Below, in pieces: positions 35,640-45,161 of a stretch of DNA of 64,000 bases. The DNA is from CAYMZZ01 sp964395095 (GTDB taxonomy: Bacteria > Bacteroidota > Bacteroidia > Chitinophagales > Chitinophagaceae): the NCBI GenBank assembly GCA_964395095.1, contig CAYMZZ010000007.1, positions 186,001 through 250,000 on the forward strand, written 5' to 3'. The notes beneath the pieces are model-generated. The model was not told the DNA's origin and did not search any database. It saw only the letters and a list, made by a program, of their open reading frames with translations. How positions within the stretch are numbered: the stretch's first letter is position 1; every line of letters begins with the position of its first letter. The position numbers and the translations under genes were made by a program.

Positions 35640-38093
35640 CTACTTCACCACAATCTGCCTGCTCTCCCGGTAATTATCGCCACTGATCACCGTCATATAC
35701 ACACCCGTCTGCATGGCTGCCGGTAATTCCACCATCTGCGTTACACCCGCACCGGCATTGTTGATATTGACCTGGTACACTCGCTGCCCACTTGTACTAT
35801 ACACTTCAAGCGTATAACGACCCTGCTGGAGCCCTGCCAAACTTACGGTAAACTGCCTGCCGGTAACCGGGTTGGGATAAAGACTAAAGCTTGCCGCTTT
35901 GGTAGTACCCATTTCAACACGTAGCACTTTGCTGTAAACCACTTTGCCATCCACTTCCTGCACACGAATACGATAATAATTGGTACTGCTAAAGGGCGAC
36001 GCATCGAAATAATCATAAGAGGCCTTGTCATCCCGATTGCTCCTGGGTGCCTGTAGATTGATCACGCTGAAGTCGATTCCATTCGCCGACCTCTCCACTT
36101 CATATTTTACCACATCCCTCTCCGTCAGGTTGCTCCACTCTACCTGCACACCATTATTCTTCCCGTAGGCACGCACATCGGCAAATAAAACCGGTAGCGG
36201 ATTGTTATTGATGTCTACACTGGCCAGCGAAAATGGACTAAAGCTACTTACACTATTGCTGCTGATCGTTCCGGCTGTTGTTGTTCCCGATACTGTTGAT
36301 ACGCCGGCATTGGTCCATGCGTTGCCATCGTGGCGGGCCACTGTTAAGGTAGCCAGGTTGTCTACATAGTTCGATAACGCACAGTTACTGCCTGCTCCCC
36401 AGTTGAGGGTTACAATTCCCGATTTGCTGCCAGCCCCACTGCGGTCGAGGGTCCAGTATTCACAGGCACTTACGCGAGCCAGGCCGGGTGCCAACACGGT
36501 GCCGTTCGCTATATCGGTATTGGCATTGCCCCTGTAAAATTCGGCAACAAAAGTATTGGTACCACTTCCGCCGATACCGCTAAGCGAAATCGGACGAAGC
36601 CCGGAACCAGCCTTGCCTACAGGGAACACAAAACTTGTATTGGTCGACTGAATCTTGGCCAGGGGGCCATTCACGAAAGCATCATTGTTGCTGACGGCAT
36701 CGGCTGGCGATGTGAGGGTCAGAAAATTACTGGCATCACTGGTCAGGTAGCCGTTATCTAAAGTAAGCGTATTGGTTACCATATATGCTTTATTCAGCAC
36801 TACTTCACCGCTGCTATTGTTGATGGTGAAATTGCGCACATTATTGCCACCTCCCGAAGTCGTCGAAAACACCCCGGTGGATGCGCCCCTGAATTCAAAA
36901 TCGGCATTGCCATTAAACGTGCGATCGCCTGTATTTTGTACGGTACCCTGGCTACCTGTAGAGTTCACTCCCTGGGGATGCGAAGTAATGATTTTACCTG
37001 CGCTGTTCAGCGTAAAATTGCCCGTACCTTCCCAGATGGCCGTGCCAAAATTGACCGTGCTGTTTCCATCGATGGTAGCGTTGATATTTCCACTAATGCT
37101 GCCTCCGTTGCGGGTGAACTGTTGCTCACCTGTACCCTGAAAGATTAGGGTGCCGCTATTAGTAGGCCCATTGCTGAGGTTCCCTCCATTCATGATAAAG
37201 TTTCCATTCAAACGGAGTTGGCTGCCACCGTTGCCATTATCTATCCAAAAATTGCCCGAATTCATCACAAAATCACCGTCTACAGTAATACTGCGATTAT
37301 TGGCAATGGTTGTCAGGCTAAAAATTCCGGTGGCCAGCGGGTCGAGATTAACCGTCATATTGCCATTGCAATTCAGGTTACCGGCGAGGCCCAGGTTCAC
37401 GGTTGGAGAAAAAGCCAGCTCTATATCCTGAAATTGTTGATTCATACCGGTGGGTAATGTGGTACTGATGCCCACCAGGTCAAGCCTGGATCCCGCGGCC
37501 CAGTTGGCTGTGGGTATCACGCCGGCATCCATCTCATGGCTGTAAACGGCACCCGACTCAAAACGAAGACGGGCATTGGTACCGATGACAGTGCCACCAG
37601 TATTCTCGATTCTGCCAAAGATGGTGCTACTGGTATTAGTGCTATTCAGTTCAAGGGTACTGTTGGCGCCTACGACAATAGTTCCATTAACCAGGCCTTG
37701 CGATTGTCCCGGGGCGGAAGAACGGCTCAGGCCCATGGCCAGGCTATTCCCGTCGGCATTTAATATGAGCGCCGATCCGGTTTCTACCAGCAGGTTATCG
37801 GTGCCGCCGGGCCCTGATATAGTGATCACAATATTGGCCGCTGCCACCAGGGTTACGGTACTGTTGTCGATCACCTGCAGGCCACGAATAGTGCCACCGG
37901 GTACATCGGTTACCTCATTGGCCGCACCATTGTTGAAGATGACCACGTCGGTAGCAGCCGGTACGCCGGCTGGTGTCCAGTTGCCGGCCACATTCCAGCT
38001 TCCCAGCGCGGGACCATTCCATGTTTTGGTTTGTGCCTGCACAAGGCTGTTAATACAGAGAGCGGCCAGAAGAAGAGAGTAGAATTTTTTCAT
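35640..38093 (-). CDS. T9SS-exported repeat-rich surface protein (paralogue A)
   Basis: The 817-residue protein has a signal peptide (ending LVQAQ) and then a KTWNGPALGSWNVAGNWTPAG start typical of autotransporter-like beta-helix repeats (split here: TKTWNGPALGSWN, then AGNWTPAG). About 570 residues are rich in Asn, Gly, Thr and Ser with short repeating strands. A fibronectin-like part (PVLFADVRAYGKNNGVQVEW) follows at about 645-740. The end is a type A T9SS sorting domain: SLYPNPVTGRQFTVSL, then GVYMTVISG and RQIVVK. The protein should cross the outer membrane by the Por/T9SS system. The binding partner is unknown. It is a tandem paralogue of the next gene. Confidence 0.9.
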   Translation of the reverse strand: MKKFYSLLLAALCINSLVQAQTKTWNGPALGSWNVAGNWTPAGVPAATDVVIFNNGAANEVTDVPGGTIRGLQVIDNSTVTLVAAANIVITISGPGGTDNLLVETGSALILNADGNSLAMGLSRSSAPGQSQGLVNGTIVVGANSTLELNSTNTSSTIFGRIENTGGTVIGTNARLRFESGAVYSHEMDAGVIPTANWAAGSRLDLVGISTTLPTGMNQQFQDIELAFSPTVNLGLAGNLNCNGNMTVNLDPLATGIFSLTTIANNRSITVDGDFVMNSGNFWIDNGNGGSQLRLNGNFIMNGGNLSNGPTNSGTLIFQGTGEQQFTRNGGSISGNINATIDGNSTVNFGTAIWEGTGNFTLNSAGKIITSHPQGVNSTGSQGTVQNTGDRTFNGNADFEFRGASTGVFSTTSGGGNNVRNFTINNSSGEVVLNKAYMVTNTLTLDNGYLTSDASNFLTLTSPADAVSNNDAFVNGPLAKIQSTNTSFVFPVGKAGSGLRPISLSGIGGSGTNTFVAEFYRGNANTDIANGTVLAPGLARVSACEYWTLDRSGAGSKSGIVTLNWGAGSNCALSNYVDNLATLTVARHDGNAWTNAGVSTVSGTTTAGTISSNSVSSFSPFSLASVDINNNPLPVLFADVRAYGKNNGVQVEWSNLTERDVVKYEVERSANGIDFSVINLQAPRSNRDDKASYDYFDASPFSSTNYYRIRVQEVDGKVVYSKVLRVEMGTTKAASFSLYPNPVTGRQFTVSLAGLQQGRYTLEVYSTSGQRVYQVNINNAGAGVTQMVELPAAMQTGVYMTVISGDNYRESRQIVVK

Positions 38094-38275
38094 TGCTCAG
38101 GAATTTTTTACAGGGTCGATCAGAATTACTGTATCCATTTATTCCGAAATCGAACTTCCCGGGCAATGCAGGTAGTTGTATAGTAACCGGCTGCGTGGTT
38201 CCTTTAGTAGGTTGGGGAGGTACGGATTTCAGAAGATTTGGATTGGGGATTACCCCCTGTTGTTTTTACGTGGAA

Positions 38276-38306
38276 CAAACCTAATACCGGTATCGGATAT
38301 TTGCAA
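38276..38306 (-). promoter_or_regulatory. Promoter of T9SS protein A
   Basis: On the minus strand TTG (38304-38306) is followed after 20 bases by TAGGTTTG (38276-38283), a full TAnnTTTG match. The predicted leader to the start codon at 38093 is about 175 bases. An identical layout precedes paralogue B. Confidence 0.75.
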
Positions 38307-38335
38307 GTTTTTGACCGTATTTTTCCTGAATGACC

Positions 38336-38349
38336 TCGTAATTCTACGA
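38336..38349. promoter_or_regulatory. Candidate operator TCGTAATTCTACGA (copy 1)
   Basis: A 14-base inverted repeat TCGTA-N4-TACGA lies 29 bases upstream of the -33 element of T9SS protein A. The identical sequence lies 30 bases upstream of the -33 element of protein B. The matched distance suggests an activator or repressor site. An alternative is that it is part of the terminator of the gene upstream. Confidence 0.55.
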
Positions 38350-38383
38350 AAAAAGGGTCTGCCGGCATTAAACCAGCAGACCC
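38349..38383 (-). terminator. Intrinsic terminator of T9SS protein B
   Basis: On the minus strand the 8-bp stem GGGTCTGC/GCAGACCC is followed by six T. A second, longer hairpin with a 19-bp stem and one mismatch lies between the stop codon and this terminator at 38389-38429. The T run abuts the candidate operator of protein A. Confidence 0.8.
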
Positions 38384-38430
38384 CCTACCTACAAAATGCT
38401 AATCCCCGAAGGGGATAAGCATTTTGTAGA

Positions 38431-40908
38431 TTATTGAAGGATAAATTGCTTGCTTTCGCGGAATCCGTCGCCACTTACCACGGTCACATACATGCCGGTC
38501 TTCAGTTTGGCCGGGAGCTCAATCATTTGCGTTACACCCGCACCTACATTGTTGATAGTGGTGGTATACACGCGCTGACCTGCTGTATTGAATACCTGCA
38601 AGCTATACTGGCCCTGGCGCAAACCGTTAAGGCTCACGGTCAGTTGCCTACCCTGCACCGGGTTGGGGTAGAGGCTGAAGCTGGCCGCTTTGGTGCTGCC
38701 CATATCCACGCGCAGGATCTTGCTATACACGGGCTTGCCACCAATTTCATCTACGCGGATGCGATAGTAGTTCGCGCCATCAATCGGCATGGCATCGAAA
38801 TGGTTATACGAAGCCTTATCGTCGCGATTGCTCTTGGGTGCCTGCTGGTTGATGGGGTAGTAGTCGATACCGTTGGCCGAACGCTCCACTTCATAACGAA
38901 TAATATCCCGCTCGGTGAGGTTGCTCCATTCAATATGCACACCACCATCTTTACCATACGCGCGCACGCCGTCGAACAATACGGGTAGCGGGTTTTCGGC
39001 CTGGTTGCTGCTGGCGAGGGCAAAGGGGCTGAAACTGGTCAGCGGATCTGAGCTGATGCTACCAACGGTGAGAGAGGAACCTCCCGTGATGTTGGCGCCG
39101 GCATCCACCCAGGCGCTGCCGTCAAAACGGGCCACACGCAAGGTGAGCAGGTTGGTGATATATTGGGTAATAGTAGTACAGTTGCTACCGGCACCCCAGT
39201 CGATGGTCACTACCGCCTGGCGGGTACCCGTGTTCCTGTTCAAGGTCCAGTATTCGCAGGCGCTAACCCTTGCCAAACCAGAACCCAAAACATTGCTAAC
39301 TGCGGTGTTGGGATTGGTGCGATTGAATTCTGCCTGGAATTGTGAGGATCCGGTTCCCGTGGTGTTGCTTATTTGAATGGGTCGTAAGCCGCCCGCCGCC
39401 GGGTTACCCACATGAAAGGTGAAGCTGGTGGTGCTGTTTACGCTTTTGTCGATTCTGCCATTGACGTATGCGCCATTATTGCTGGTAGAAGTAGCTGCAC
39501 TATTCAGTGTCAGATAATTCCCAATGGCTGCATTGCCCGTCAAATAACCGTTTTCCAACAGCAGGCTGTTGTTTACCACAAAGTTGCGGTCCAGCAGAAC
39601 TTCTCCATTGGTATTATTGATGATAAGTGAACGCACAACTCCGAGGTTTGTAAAGAAATCACCCGTTCTGGCGCCACGAAACTCATAAATGGCGTCATTG
39701 CTATATGTGCGTGTGCCTCCTACCTGGATGGCTCCTGTTGAACCGCTGCTGGAGAGACCTGAAGCATTCGCAACAATAATTTTTCCCTGCGCATCCAGTG
39801 TAAAGGTTGCGTCGGCACCATCCAGAACAGAAGTTCCAAAATCTACTTCAGCATCGTTATCAATACGAAAACCAACCACGCCGCTAATGGTGCCACCGGT
39901 TTTGGTGAAAGTTTGTACCCCGGTTCTGTCGAATACAAAATTGGCCGTACCACCACCGCGAGCCAGGGTGCCACCACTGATATTTACATTACCGGAAACA
40001 TTTAAGTTGTGGGAACCAGAAGTTTCTACTATATAGAAGAAACCACCGGTAAGATTGAAATCGCCCGCAACATTTGTATTCGTGGCGCCACCCCCTCCAC
40101 TGATTTTTAGTGTGAGCTGCCCAGTACCTGTACTGGCAACGGTAAAGTTACCATTGATGGTTTGAAGAGAAGTGGCGAAAGATTCGAGTTGAGATTGATT
40201 GGGACAGTTCCAAGTTAAATTGCCAAAGCTTTGATTAAACCCTGTGGGCATTGTTGTTGTTACTCCTGTTACCTCACAAGTTGATGCAGCATTCCAGGTT
40301 GCAGTTGGAATTGTACTTCCGTCTCTTTGGTGACTATATATACTACCATTTGCAAAAACTAGCGAAGTGGCAGTGGTTTCGATAGTGCCGGCAATATTTT
40401 CGATAGCACCTGATACTGTCGCAATGGTACTCCCATTATTCCAATCGATGATTGATCGGTTGCCTAACACAAGGGTGCCGGAAATATCGGCACGCAGAAA
40501 CCCACCGCCACCGCCTGAGCGTGTCAGGTTAATTTCCATATCATTAGTTCCTACACCCTGCAATGTCAGGGAAGAGCCTGCTTCGATAACAAGTCTCGGT
40601 GTTGTATTTGATCCCGCGCTTATTGTAAGGGTTCGATCTCCTCCTGTTAGTGGATTAAAAACAACGTTTGATCCGCCAAGGATTCTGAGGGAACCAAGAG
40701 TTAATGTGGGTACGTTATTGATTGATCCAGAAATCCCGACATCGAAGACGACAGTATCAGTTGCAACTGGCACTACGCCACCGCTCCAGTTACTTGCCGT
40801 TCCCCAGCTACCACCCGATGCTGGACCATTCCAGGTCTTGGTGGTTTGTCCCCAGCCGGCAAAAGATACCAGCACCAGGGCTATTAATGTAATGTAGAAC
40901 CTTTTCAT
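38431..40908 (-). CDS. T9SS-exported repeat-rich surface protein (paralogue B)
   Basis: The 825-residue protein is a close relative of paralogue A. It has a signal peptide (KRFYITLIALVLVSFAGW), the TKTWNGPASGGSW start, a Gly/Thr/Asn-rich beta-helix-like body, the PVLFDGVRAYGKDGGVHIEW fibronectin-like section and the type A sorting domain (SLYPNPVQGRQLTVSL ... FILQ). Shared blocks with A include the AKSNRDDKASY-like segment (PKSNRDDKASYNHFDA) and the GSTKAASFSLYPNP join. The C-terminal third is much more alike than the repeat body, as expected for surface proteins under varied binding pressure. It has its own promoter and terminator. Confidence 0.9.
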   Translation of the reverse strand: MKRFYITLIALVLVSFAGWGQTTKTWNGPASGGSWGTASNWSGGVVPVATDTVVFDVGISGSINNVPTLTLGSLRILGGSNVVFNPLTGGDRTLTISAGSNTTPRLVIEAGSSLTLQGVGTNDMEINLTRSGGGGGFLRADISGTLVLGNRSIIDWNNGSTIATVSGAIENIAGTIETTATSLVFANGSIYSHQRDGSTIPTATWNAASTCEVTGVTTTMPTGFNQSFGNLTWNCPNQSQLESFATSLQTINGNFTVASTGTGQLTLKISGGGGATNTNVAGDFNLTGGFFYIVETSGSHNLNVSGNVNISGGTLARGGGTANFVFDRTGVQTFTKTGGTISGVVGFRIDNDAEVDFGTSVLDGADATFTLDAQGKIIVANASGLSSSGSTGAIQVGGTRTYSNDAIYEFRGARTGDFFTNLGVVRSLIINNTNGEVLLDRNFVVNNSLLLENGYLTGNAAIGNYLTLNSAATSTSNNGAYVNGRIDKSVNSTTSFTFHVGNPAAGGLRPIQISNTTGTGSSQFQAEFNRTNPNTAVSNVLGSGLARVSACEYWTLNRNTGTRQAVVTIDWGAGSNCTTITQYITNLLTLRVARFDGSAWVDAGANITGGSSLTVGSISSDPLTSFSPFALASSNQAENPLPVLFDGVRAYGKDGGVHIEWSNLTERDIIRYEVERSANGIDYYPINQQAPKSNRDDKASYNHFDAMPIDGANYYRIRVDEIGGKPVYSKILRVDMGSTKAASFSLYPNPVQGRQLTVSLNGLRQGQYSLQVFNTAGQRVYTTTINNVGAGVTQMIELPAKLKTGMYVTVVSGDGFRESKQFILQ

Positions 40909-41154
40909 TGCTCAGTGTTTTGTTTATAGATAGAGTGAAGATGATGACTCGCTAAGGATCATCACAGGTTTGGACGCTGAGCTTTTTAGAGGAAAATGGA
41001 TGGCAGGCTTCCGGGGGAGACACAAAGCGGCCCCTTCGCAGCTTCCTGCAAGGGTCATTTCACCAGCGATCTTGGGGATTTTCAGGTACGGAATTCAGAA
41101 GATTTGGATGGGATTAGTCTCAGATTAAATTCTGATTAGAAATTACCTGACACA

Positions 41155-41185
41155 CAAATCTATCTGGCGGAATTCATATTCGCAA
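41155..41185 (-). promoter_or_regulatory. Promoter of T9SS protein B
   Basis: On the minus strand TTG (41183-41185) is followed after 20 bases by TAGATTTG (41155-41162), a full TAnnTTTG match. The leader to the start at 40908 is about 240 bases. Confidence 0.75.
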
Positions 41186-41215
41186 GTATTTTCCCGGAAA
41201 AATTTCACAGGCCAT

Positions 41216-41229
41216 TCGTAATTCTACGA
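41216..41229. promoter_or_regulatory. Candidate operator TCGTAATTCTACGA (copy 2)
   Basis: This is the second copy of the 14-base inverted repeat, 30 bases upstream of the -33 element of protein B. Here it is extended by GCCATT/AATGGC-like flanks, so it could also fold as a hairpin after the uvrA stop codon. Confidence 0.55.
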
Positions 41230-41253
41230 GAAATGGCAAGGATTTGATATAGA

Positions 41254-44118
41254 TCAAATGAATCGGGCAGTATGGCTATCCTTCACTTTCCGGATGCCCA
41301 GTGGTGGACCCGCATACACCAGTTGCCCGCCGCCATCGCCGGCTTCCGGTCCCAGGTCGATCAGCCAGTCGGCCGAACGGATCACATCCGTATTGTGCTC
41401 AATCACGATGATCGAATGCCCCTGGTTGATGAGTGCCTGAAAGGAAGTGAGCAGTTTGCTGATATCATGAAAATGCAAACCCGTGGTGGGCTCATCAAAG
41501 ATGAATAGTATATGCTGATTGGCGCGGCTACGGCCCAGGAAGGAAGCCAGCTTCACGCGTTGTGCCTCGCCGCCGGAAAGGGTATCGGAAGATTGTCCCA
41601 GTTTAATATAACCGAGGCCCACATCGCTCAGGGGCTGCAGGGCCTTTGCCAGGTTTTTTTCATCGCGGAAAAATTCGATGGCTTCATCTACCGACATTTC
41701 CAGCACATCGTGAATGCTACTATCGCGATAGCGCACTTCCAGCACTTCTTCCTTAAACCGCTTGCCGCCGCATGATTCACATACCAGGTGCACATCGGCC
41801 AGAAACTGCATTTCCACTACCTGCTCCCCTTCACCCTTACAGGTATCGCATCGCCCGCCATCCACATTAAAGGAGAAATGTTTGGGTTGAAAGCCCCGCA
41901 TCTTGCTCAGCGGTTGCCGGGCATAAAGATCGCGGATCTCATCATAGGCCTTTATATAGGTAACCGGATTACTGCGCGATGATTTACCAATCGGATTCTG
42001 ATCTACCAGCTCTATCTGTCCAATCTGATCCACATCCCCACCGATCTCCCGGTGTGCGCCAATCTTTTCACCAAATTCTCCTTTCAGTTTGCGCAGCGCC
42101 GGGTAAAGGATCTGTTTCACGAGCGTGGTCTTTCCACTGCCACTCACACCGCTCACCACGCAAAGCATATTCAATGGGAAATGCACATCAATATTCTTCA
42201 GGTTGTGCTGCCTAGCCCCCAACACGGAAATCTGCCGAAGGGGTTTGCGGGTTTGTTGCGGCACTTCCACCTTCAATTTACCACTCAAATATTTGCCGGT
42301 AAGGCTCTTGTCGTTGGAAACAATAGATTCATAATCCCCTTCCGCAATCACTTCTCCGCCCAGGTGCGAAGCGAGGGGGCCCATATCGATGATATGATCC
42401 GCTTCCCGCATCATCATCTCATCGTGCTCTACCACCACCACGGTATTGCCCAGGTCGCGCAATTCCTTCAGCACCCGAATCAGGTTAGCCGTATCGCGGC
42501 TGTGCAACCCGATGGAGGGTTCGTCCAGTATATAGAGCGAATCGGTCAAATTACTACCGAGACTGCGCGTGAGCTGTATGCGCTGGCTTTCGCCACCACT
42601 CAGGGTATTGGCGAGGCGGTTGATGGTGAGATAGCCCAGCCCCACATTCAATAAGGTGCGGAGCCGGTTTTCGATTTCAATCAGGATGCGCTTCGCGATC
42701 TTTTTTTCGTGCTCACTGATCACCTGCTCCAGCTCATCGAACCAAACCTTCAATTCCTTTACCGGCATTTCGCTTAGCTCGCCAATATGCTGGCCGTTCA
42801 CTTTCACATACAGGGCTTCCTTGCGCAGGCGATACCCTTCGCAATCAGGGCAGGTAGTGCGCCCACGGTAGCGACTCAGCAGTACGCGGTACTGCACTTT
42901 GTACAGGTTTTGCTCCACTTCTTTAAAGAAAGCATGCAAACCCAGCGCATCGGCATGCCCATCCCAAAGTAGGCGATACTGCTGCTTGGTGAGTTCAGCA
43001 ATCGGTTTATGTATCGGAAAGCCTGCTTTTTTCGCGCCTTTTATAAATTGCTCGCGCCACCAGCCCAGTTTCTCGCCCTTCCAGGGGGCTACCGCTTCAT
43101 CATATACACTGCGGTTGCGGTCGGGGATCACCAGTTCTTCGTCAATACCCAGCACCTGGCTAAAGCCTTCGCAGGTAGGGCAGGCGCCAAAGGGGTTATT
43201 GAAGGAAAACAGGTTGGGCACGGGCTCCTCAAAGTTGATACCATCCAGTTCAAAGCGGTTATTGAAATGCAGGAGTTTTAGTTTTTCCCCTTCCTGCAGT
43301 TCCAGGTACATATCACCCTCTCCTTCGTAAAAGGCGGTACCCACCGAGTCGGCGAGCCGGTGCAGATCATCCTCATCCAGCGCACGGGTAATGATTCGGT
43401 CGATCAGTATATATAAATGGTCGGCAGTTTTGCCGAGGGTCTCCTTGAGTTTCTTATCATCCAGTTCCAGCAGGTCTTCGATGGAATGGGCCGTGCCCGC
43501 ACTGGCTTTTTTGTCGCCAGCCTCCGTTTGATACACCCGGCTAAAGCCTTTTTGCATCAGGATATTCAATTCTTCCTGCAGCTTGCGGTTGCGGTGTTGT
43601 TTTAGTTTGGCCAGAATAAATACCCGGGTACCTTCAGGGAGTTGGCCGATGGCTTCCACCACATCCTTAACATCATCTTTTTTCACCTCCCGGCCCGATA
43701 CCGGCGAAATGGTATGGCCGATGCGGGCATAGAGCAGGCGGAGATAATCATAAATCTCCGTCATGCTGCCCACCGTGCTGCGGGGGGTGCGGGTAATCAC
43801 TTTTTGTTCGATGGCGATGGCGGGGCAAAGGCCCTTGATATGGTCCACATCCGGCTTGTTCATCCGGTTCAGGAACTGCCGGGCATAGGCGCTCAGGCTT
43901 TCGGCATAGCGGCGCTGGCCTTCGGCAAAGAGGGTATCGATGGTAAGGGAGGATTTTCCCGATCCGGATACCCCCGTTACCACCACCAACTTATTACGGG
44001 GAATTGTAACGGATATATCCTTCAGGTTGTGCACTCGTGCACCCCTGATCTGGATATTTTCTGCGGAAATTACGGTCTTGCCGTCTACGGGATTTTTCCC
44101 TTTTATTGATGTGTCCAT
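41254..44118 (-). CDS. uvrA: Excinuclease ABC subunit A
   Basis: UvrA is the damage-recognition ATPase of nucleotide excision repair. From the ATG at 44118 it has 954 residues. A TTG two codons upstream is rejected because it would lie at the predicted transcription start. Seen are the first Walker A GVSGSGKSSL, zinc-binding CPTCEG and CPDCEG motifs, a second Walker A GVSGSGKTTL, the CDTCKGEG...CESCGG zinc finger and both LSGGE signatures with Walker B (LYILDEPSIGLH, FIFDEPTTGLH). All are standard. It stands alone, with no uvrB in the window. Confidence 0.97.
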   Translation of the reverse strand: MDTSIKGKNPVDGKTVISAENIQIRGARVHNLKDISVTIPRNKLVVVTGVSGSGKSSLTIDTLFAEGQRRYAESLSAYARQFLNRMNKPDVDHIKGLCPAIAIEQKVITRTPRSTVGSMTEIYDYLRLLYARIGHTISPVSGREVKKDDVKDVVEAIGQLPEGTRVFILAKLKQHRNRKLQEELNILMQKGFSRVYQTEAGDKKASAGTAHSIEDLLELDDKKLKETLGKTADHLYILIDRIITRALDEDDLHRLADSVGTAFYEGEGDMYLELQEGEKLKLLHFNNRFELDGINFEEPVPNLFSFNNPFGACPTCEGFSQVLGIDEELVIPDRNRSVYDEAVAPWKGEKLGWWREQFIKGAKKAGFPIHKPIAELTKQQYRLLWDGHADALGLHAFFKEVEQNLYKVQYRVLLSRYRGRTTCPDCEGYRLRKEALYVKVNGQHIGELSEMPVKELKVWFDELEQVISEHEKKIAKRILIEIENRLRTLLNVGLGYLTINRLANTLSGGESQRIQLTRSLGSNLTDSLYILDEPSIGLHSRDTANLIRVLKELRDLGNTVVVVEHDEMMMREADHIIDMGPLASHLGGEVIAEGDYESIVSNDKSLTGKYLSGKLKVEVPQQTRKPLRQISVLGARQHNLKNIDVHFPLNMLCVVSGVSGSGKTTLVKQILYPALRKLKGEFGEKIGAHREIGGDVDQIGQIELVDQNPIGKSSRSNPVTYIKAYDEIRDLYARQPLSKMRGFQPKHFSFNVDGGRCDTCKGEGEQVVEMQFLADVHLVCESCGGKRFKEEVLEVRYRDSSIHDVLEMSVDEAIEFFRDEKNLAKALQPLSDVGLGYIKLGQSSDTLSGGEAQRVKLASFLGRSRANQHILFIFDEPTTGLHFHDISKLLTSFQALINQGHSIIVIEHNTDVIRSADWLIDLGPEAGDGGGQLVYAGPPLGIRKVKDSHTARFI

Positions 44119-44129
44119 TTTCAAGAAAA

Positions 44130-44137
44130 CAAAGGTA
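44130..44137 (-). promoter_or_regulatory. -7 element upstream of uvrA
   Basis: On the minus strand TACCTTTG fully matches TAnnTTTG. No -33 TTG is seen at 20 bases. The start site would lie about six bases before the ATG at 44118, giving a very short leader. No LexA-like site was recognised. Confidence 0.5.
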
Positions 44138-44388
44138 AATGGTTCAGGCTCTTAAATTTCGGTGAAATTCCTTAACAATATTTTTACAGGAAAAATAACC
44201 CAAAGGCCGGTGGAATGTTGGGTCGTATCGTCAAATGATTTATTTTTATTGCACAATATCCAATTAAATATGATTAACCAAAAAACCACCACGCCTATCG
44301 CATAATACTCTACACTTTTTTCGATTCCAAGTTTCTCAATTTTTACGGTAACCAATATCCATTCAACCACCTAAACTGTAGGAGTATT

Positions 44389-44970
44389 ATGAAAGCTTTT
44401 GTCAAAAAAACAGACCATGAATTAATCCACCTGTTCATGGATGGCAATCTCGAGGCCCTCGAAGCACTCGTGCTGCGTCACAAAGACAAACTGTACACAT
44501 CCATTCTTTTCCTGGTCAAAGACAAGTACCTGGCCGAAGACATTTTCCAGGATGTGTTTATCCGCATTATTGATACCATGCGCAGCGGGCGCTATACCGA
44601 GGAAGGAAAGTTCCTGCCCTGGGCCATGCGTATCGCGCACAATCTTTGTGTGGACCATTTCCGCAAGGTAAAACGCACCCCCACCATCCGCAACAGCGAA
44701 GACAAAGACATTTTCGAAGTGCTGAACTTCGCGGAAGACAGTGCAGAAACCAGCCTCATGAAGCGGCAAAGTCATAGTCGTGTTCGCGAAATGCTGGAGC
44801 GCCTGCCCGAGGATCAGCGCGAAGTGATCATCCTGCGCCATTATGCCGATATGAGCTTTAAGGAGATTGCCGCTGCCACCAACTGTAGCATCAATACCGC
44901 CCTCGGCCGCATGCGTTATGGTTTAATTAACTTAAGAAAATTGATGGTGCAAAAACAAATTGCTTTGTAA
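44389..44970 (+). CDS. ECF-type RNA polymerase sigma factor
   Basis: The 193-residue protein has sigma region 2 (LYTSILFLVKDKYLAEDIFQDVF, with the conserved AEDIFQDVF part) at about 35-60 and PWAMRIAHNLCVDHFRK after it. Region 4, with a helix-turn-helix (MSFKEIAAATNCSINTALGRM, split as FKEIAAATNCSI and NTALGRM), is at about 150-175. No anti-sigma gene lies next to it. Unusually for this phylum a GGAG lies seven bases before the ATG. Targets are unknown. Confidence 0.9.
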   Translation: MKAFVKKTDHELIHLFMDGNLEALEALVLRHKDKLYTSILFLVKDKYLAEDIFQDVFIRIIDTMRSGRYTEEGKFLPWAMRIAHNLCVDHFRKVKRTPTIRNSEDKDIFEVLNFAEDSAETSLMKRQSHSRVREMLERLPEDQREVIILRHYADMSFKEIAAATNCSINTALGRMRYGLINLRKLMVQKQIAL

Positions 44971-45027
44971 TTTGTAACCTATTATATTCGCGGCAGAAAA
45001 CAGAAACAGATTCAGTCGTCAAGATAT

Positions 45028-45119
45028 TGTCATTCTGTATTTCCATTCGCAACCCGAAAGTTCTTATTTCGAAAAAGAATTTTCTTTGCTTGCCGGCGAA
45101 AGGCTAGTACAGAATGACA
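45028..45119. repeat. 92-base inverted-repeat element
   Basis: TGTCATTCTGTA at 45028-45039 is a perfect reverse complement of TACAGAATGACA at 45108-45119. The interior holds a smaller TTCTT/AAGAA pair. The ends resemble the GTCATTCTGA/TCAGAATGAC palindromic repeats common between bacterial genes, so it may be a small non-autonomous element. It lies 57 bases after the sigma factor gene. Confidence 0.65.
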
Positions 45120-45127
45120 CCAAATTG

Positions 45128-45161
45128 CAGCCAGCTCCGTTAGGGGTTGGCTGTTTTTTTT
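45128..45161 (+). terminator. Intrinsic terminator downstream of the sigma factor
   Basis: CAGCCA/TGGCTG with an inner CTCC/GGGG pairing is followed by eight T on the plus strand. It lies about 160 bases after the sigma factor stop, beyond the 92-base element. Confidence 0.85.

Larger units (their letters stand above)
38094..38430. other. Leader and terminator region between T9SS paralogues
   Basis: The 337-base gap contains, on the minus strand, the terminator of protein B, the candidate operator, the promoter of protein A and a leader of about 175 bases. The stretch CCAAATCTTCTGAAATCCG in the leader occurs almost unchanged in the leader of protein B (41084-41112 region), showing that the upstream region was duplicated with the gene. 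No other gene is seen. Confidence 0.7.
40909..41253. other. Leader of T9SS protein B and uvrA downstream region
   Basis: The 345-base gap contains the promoter, candidate operator and long leader of protein B. A small palindrome TTGATATAGATCAA lies at 41246-41259, overlapping the uvrA stop. No further gene is seen. Confidence 0.6.
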
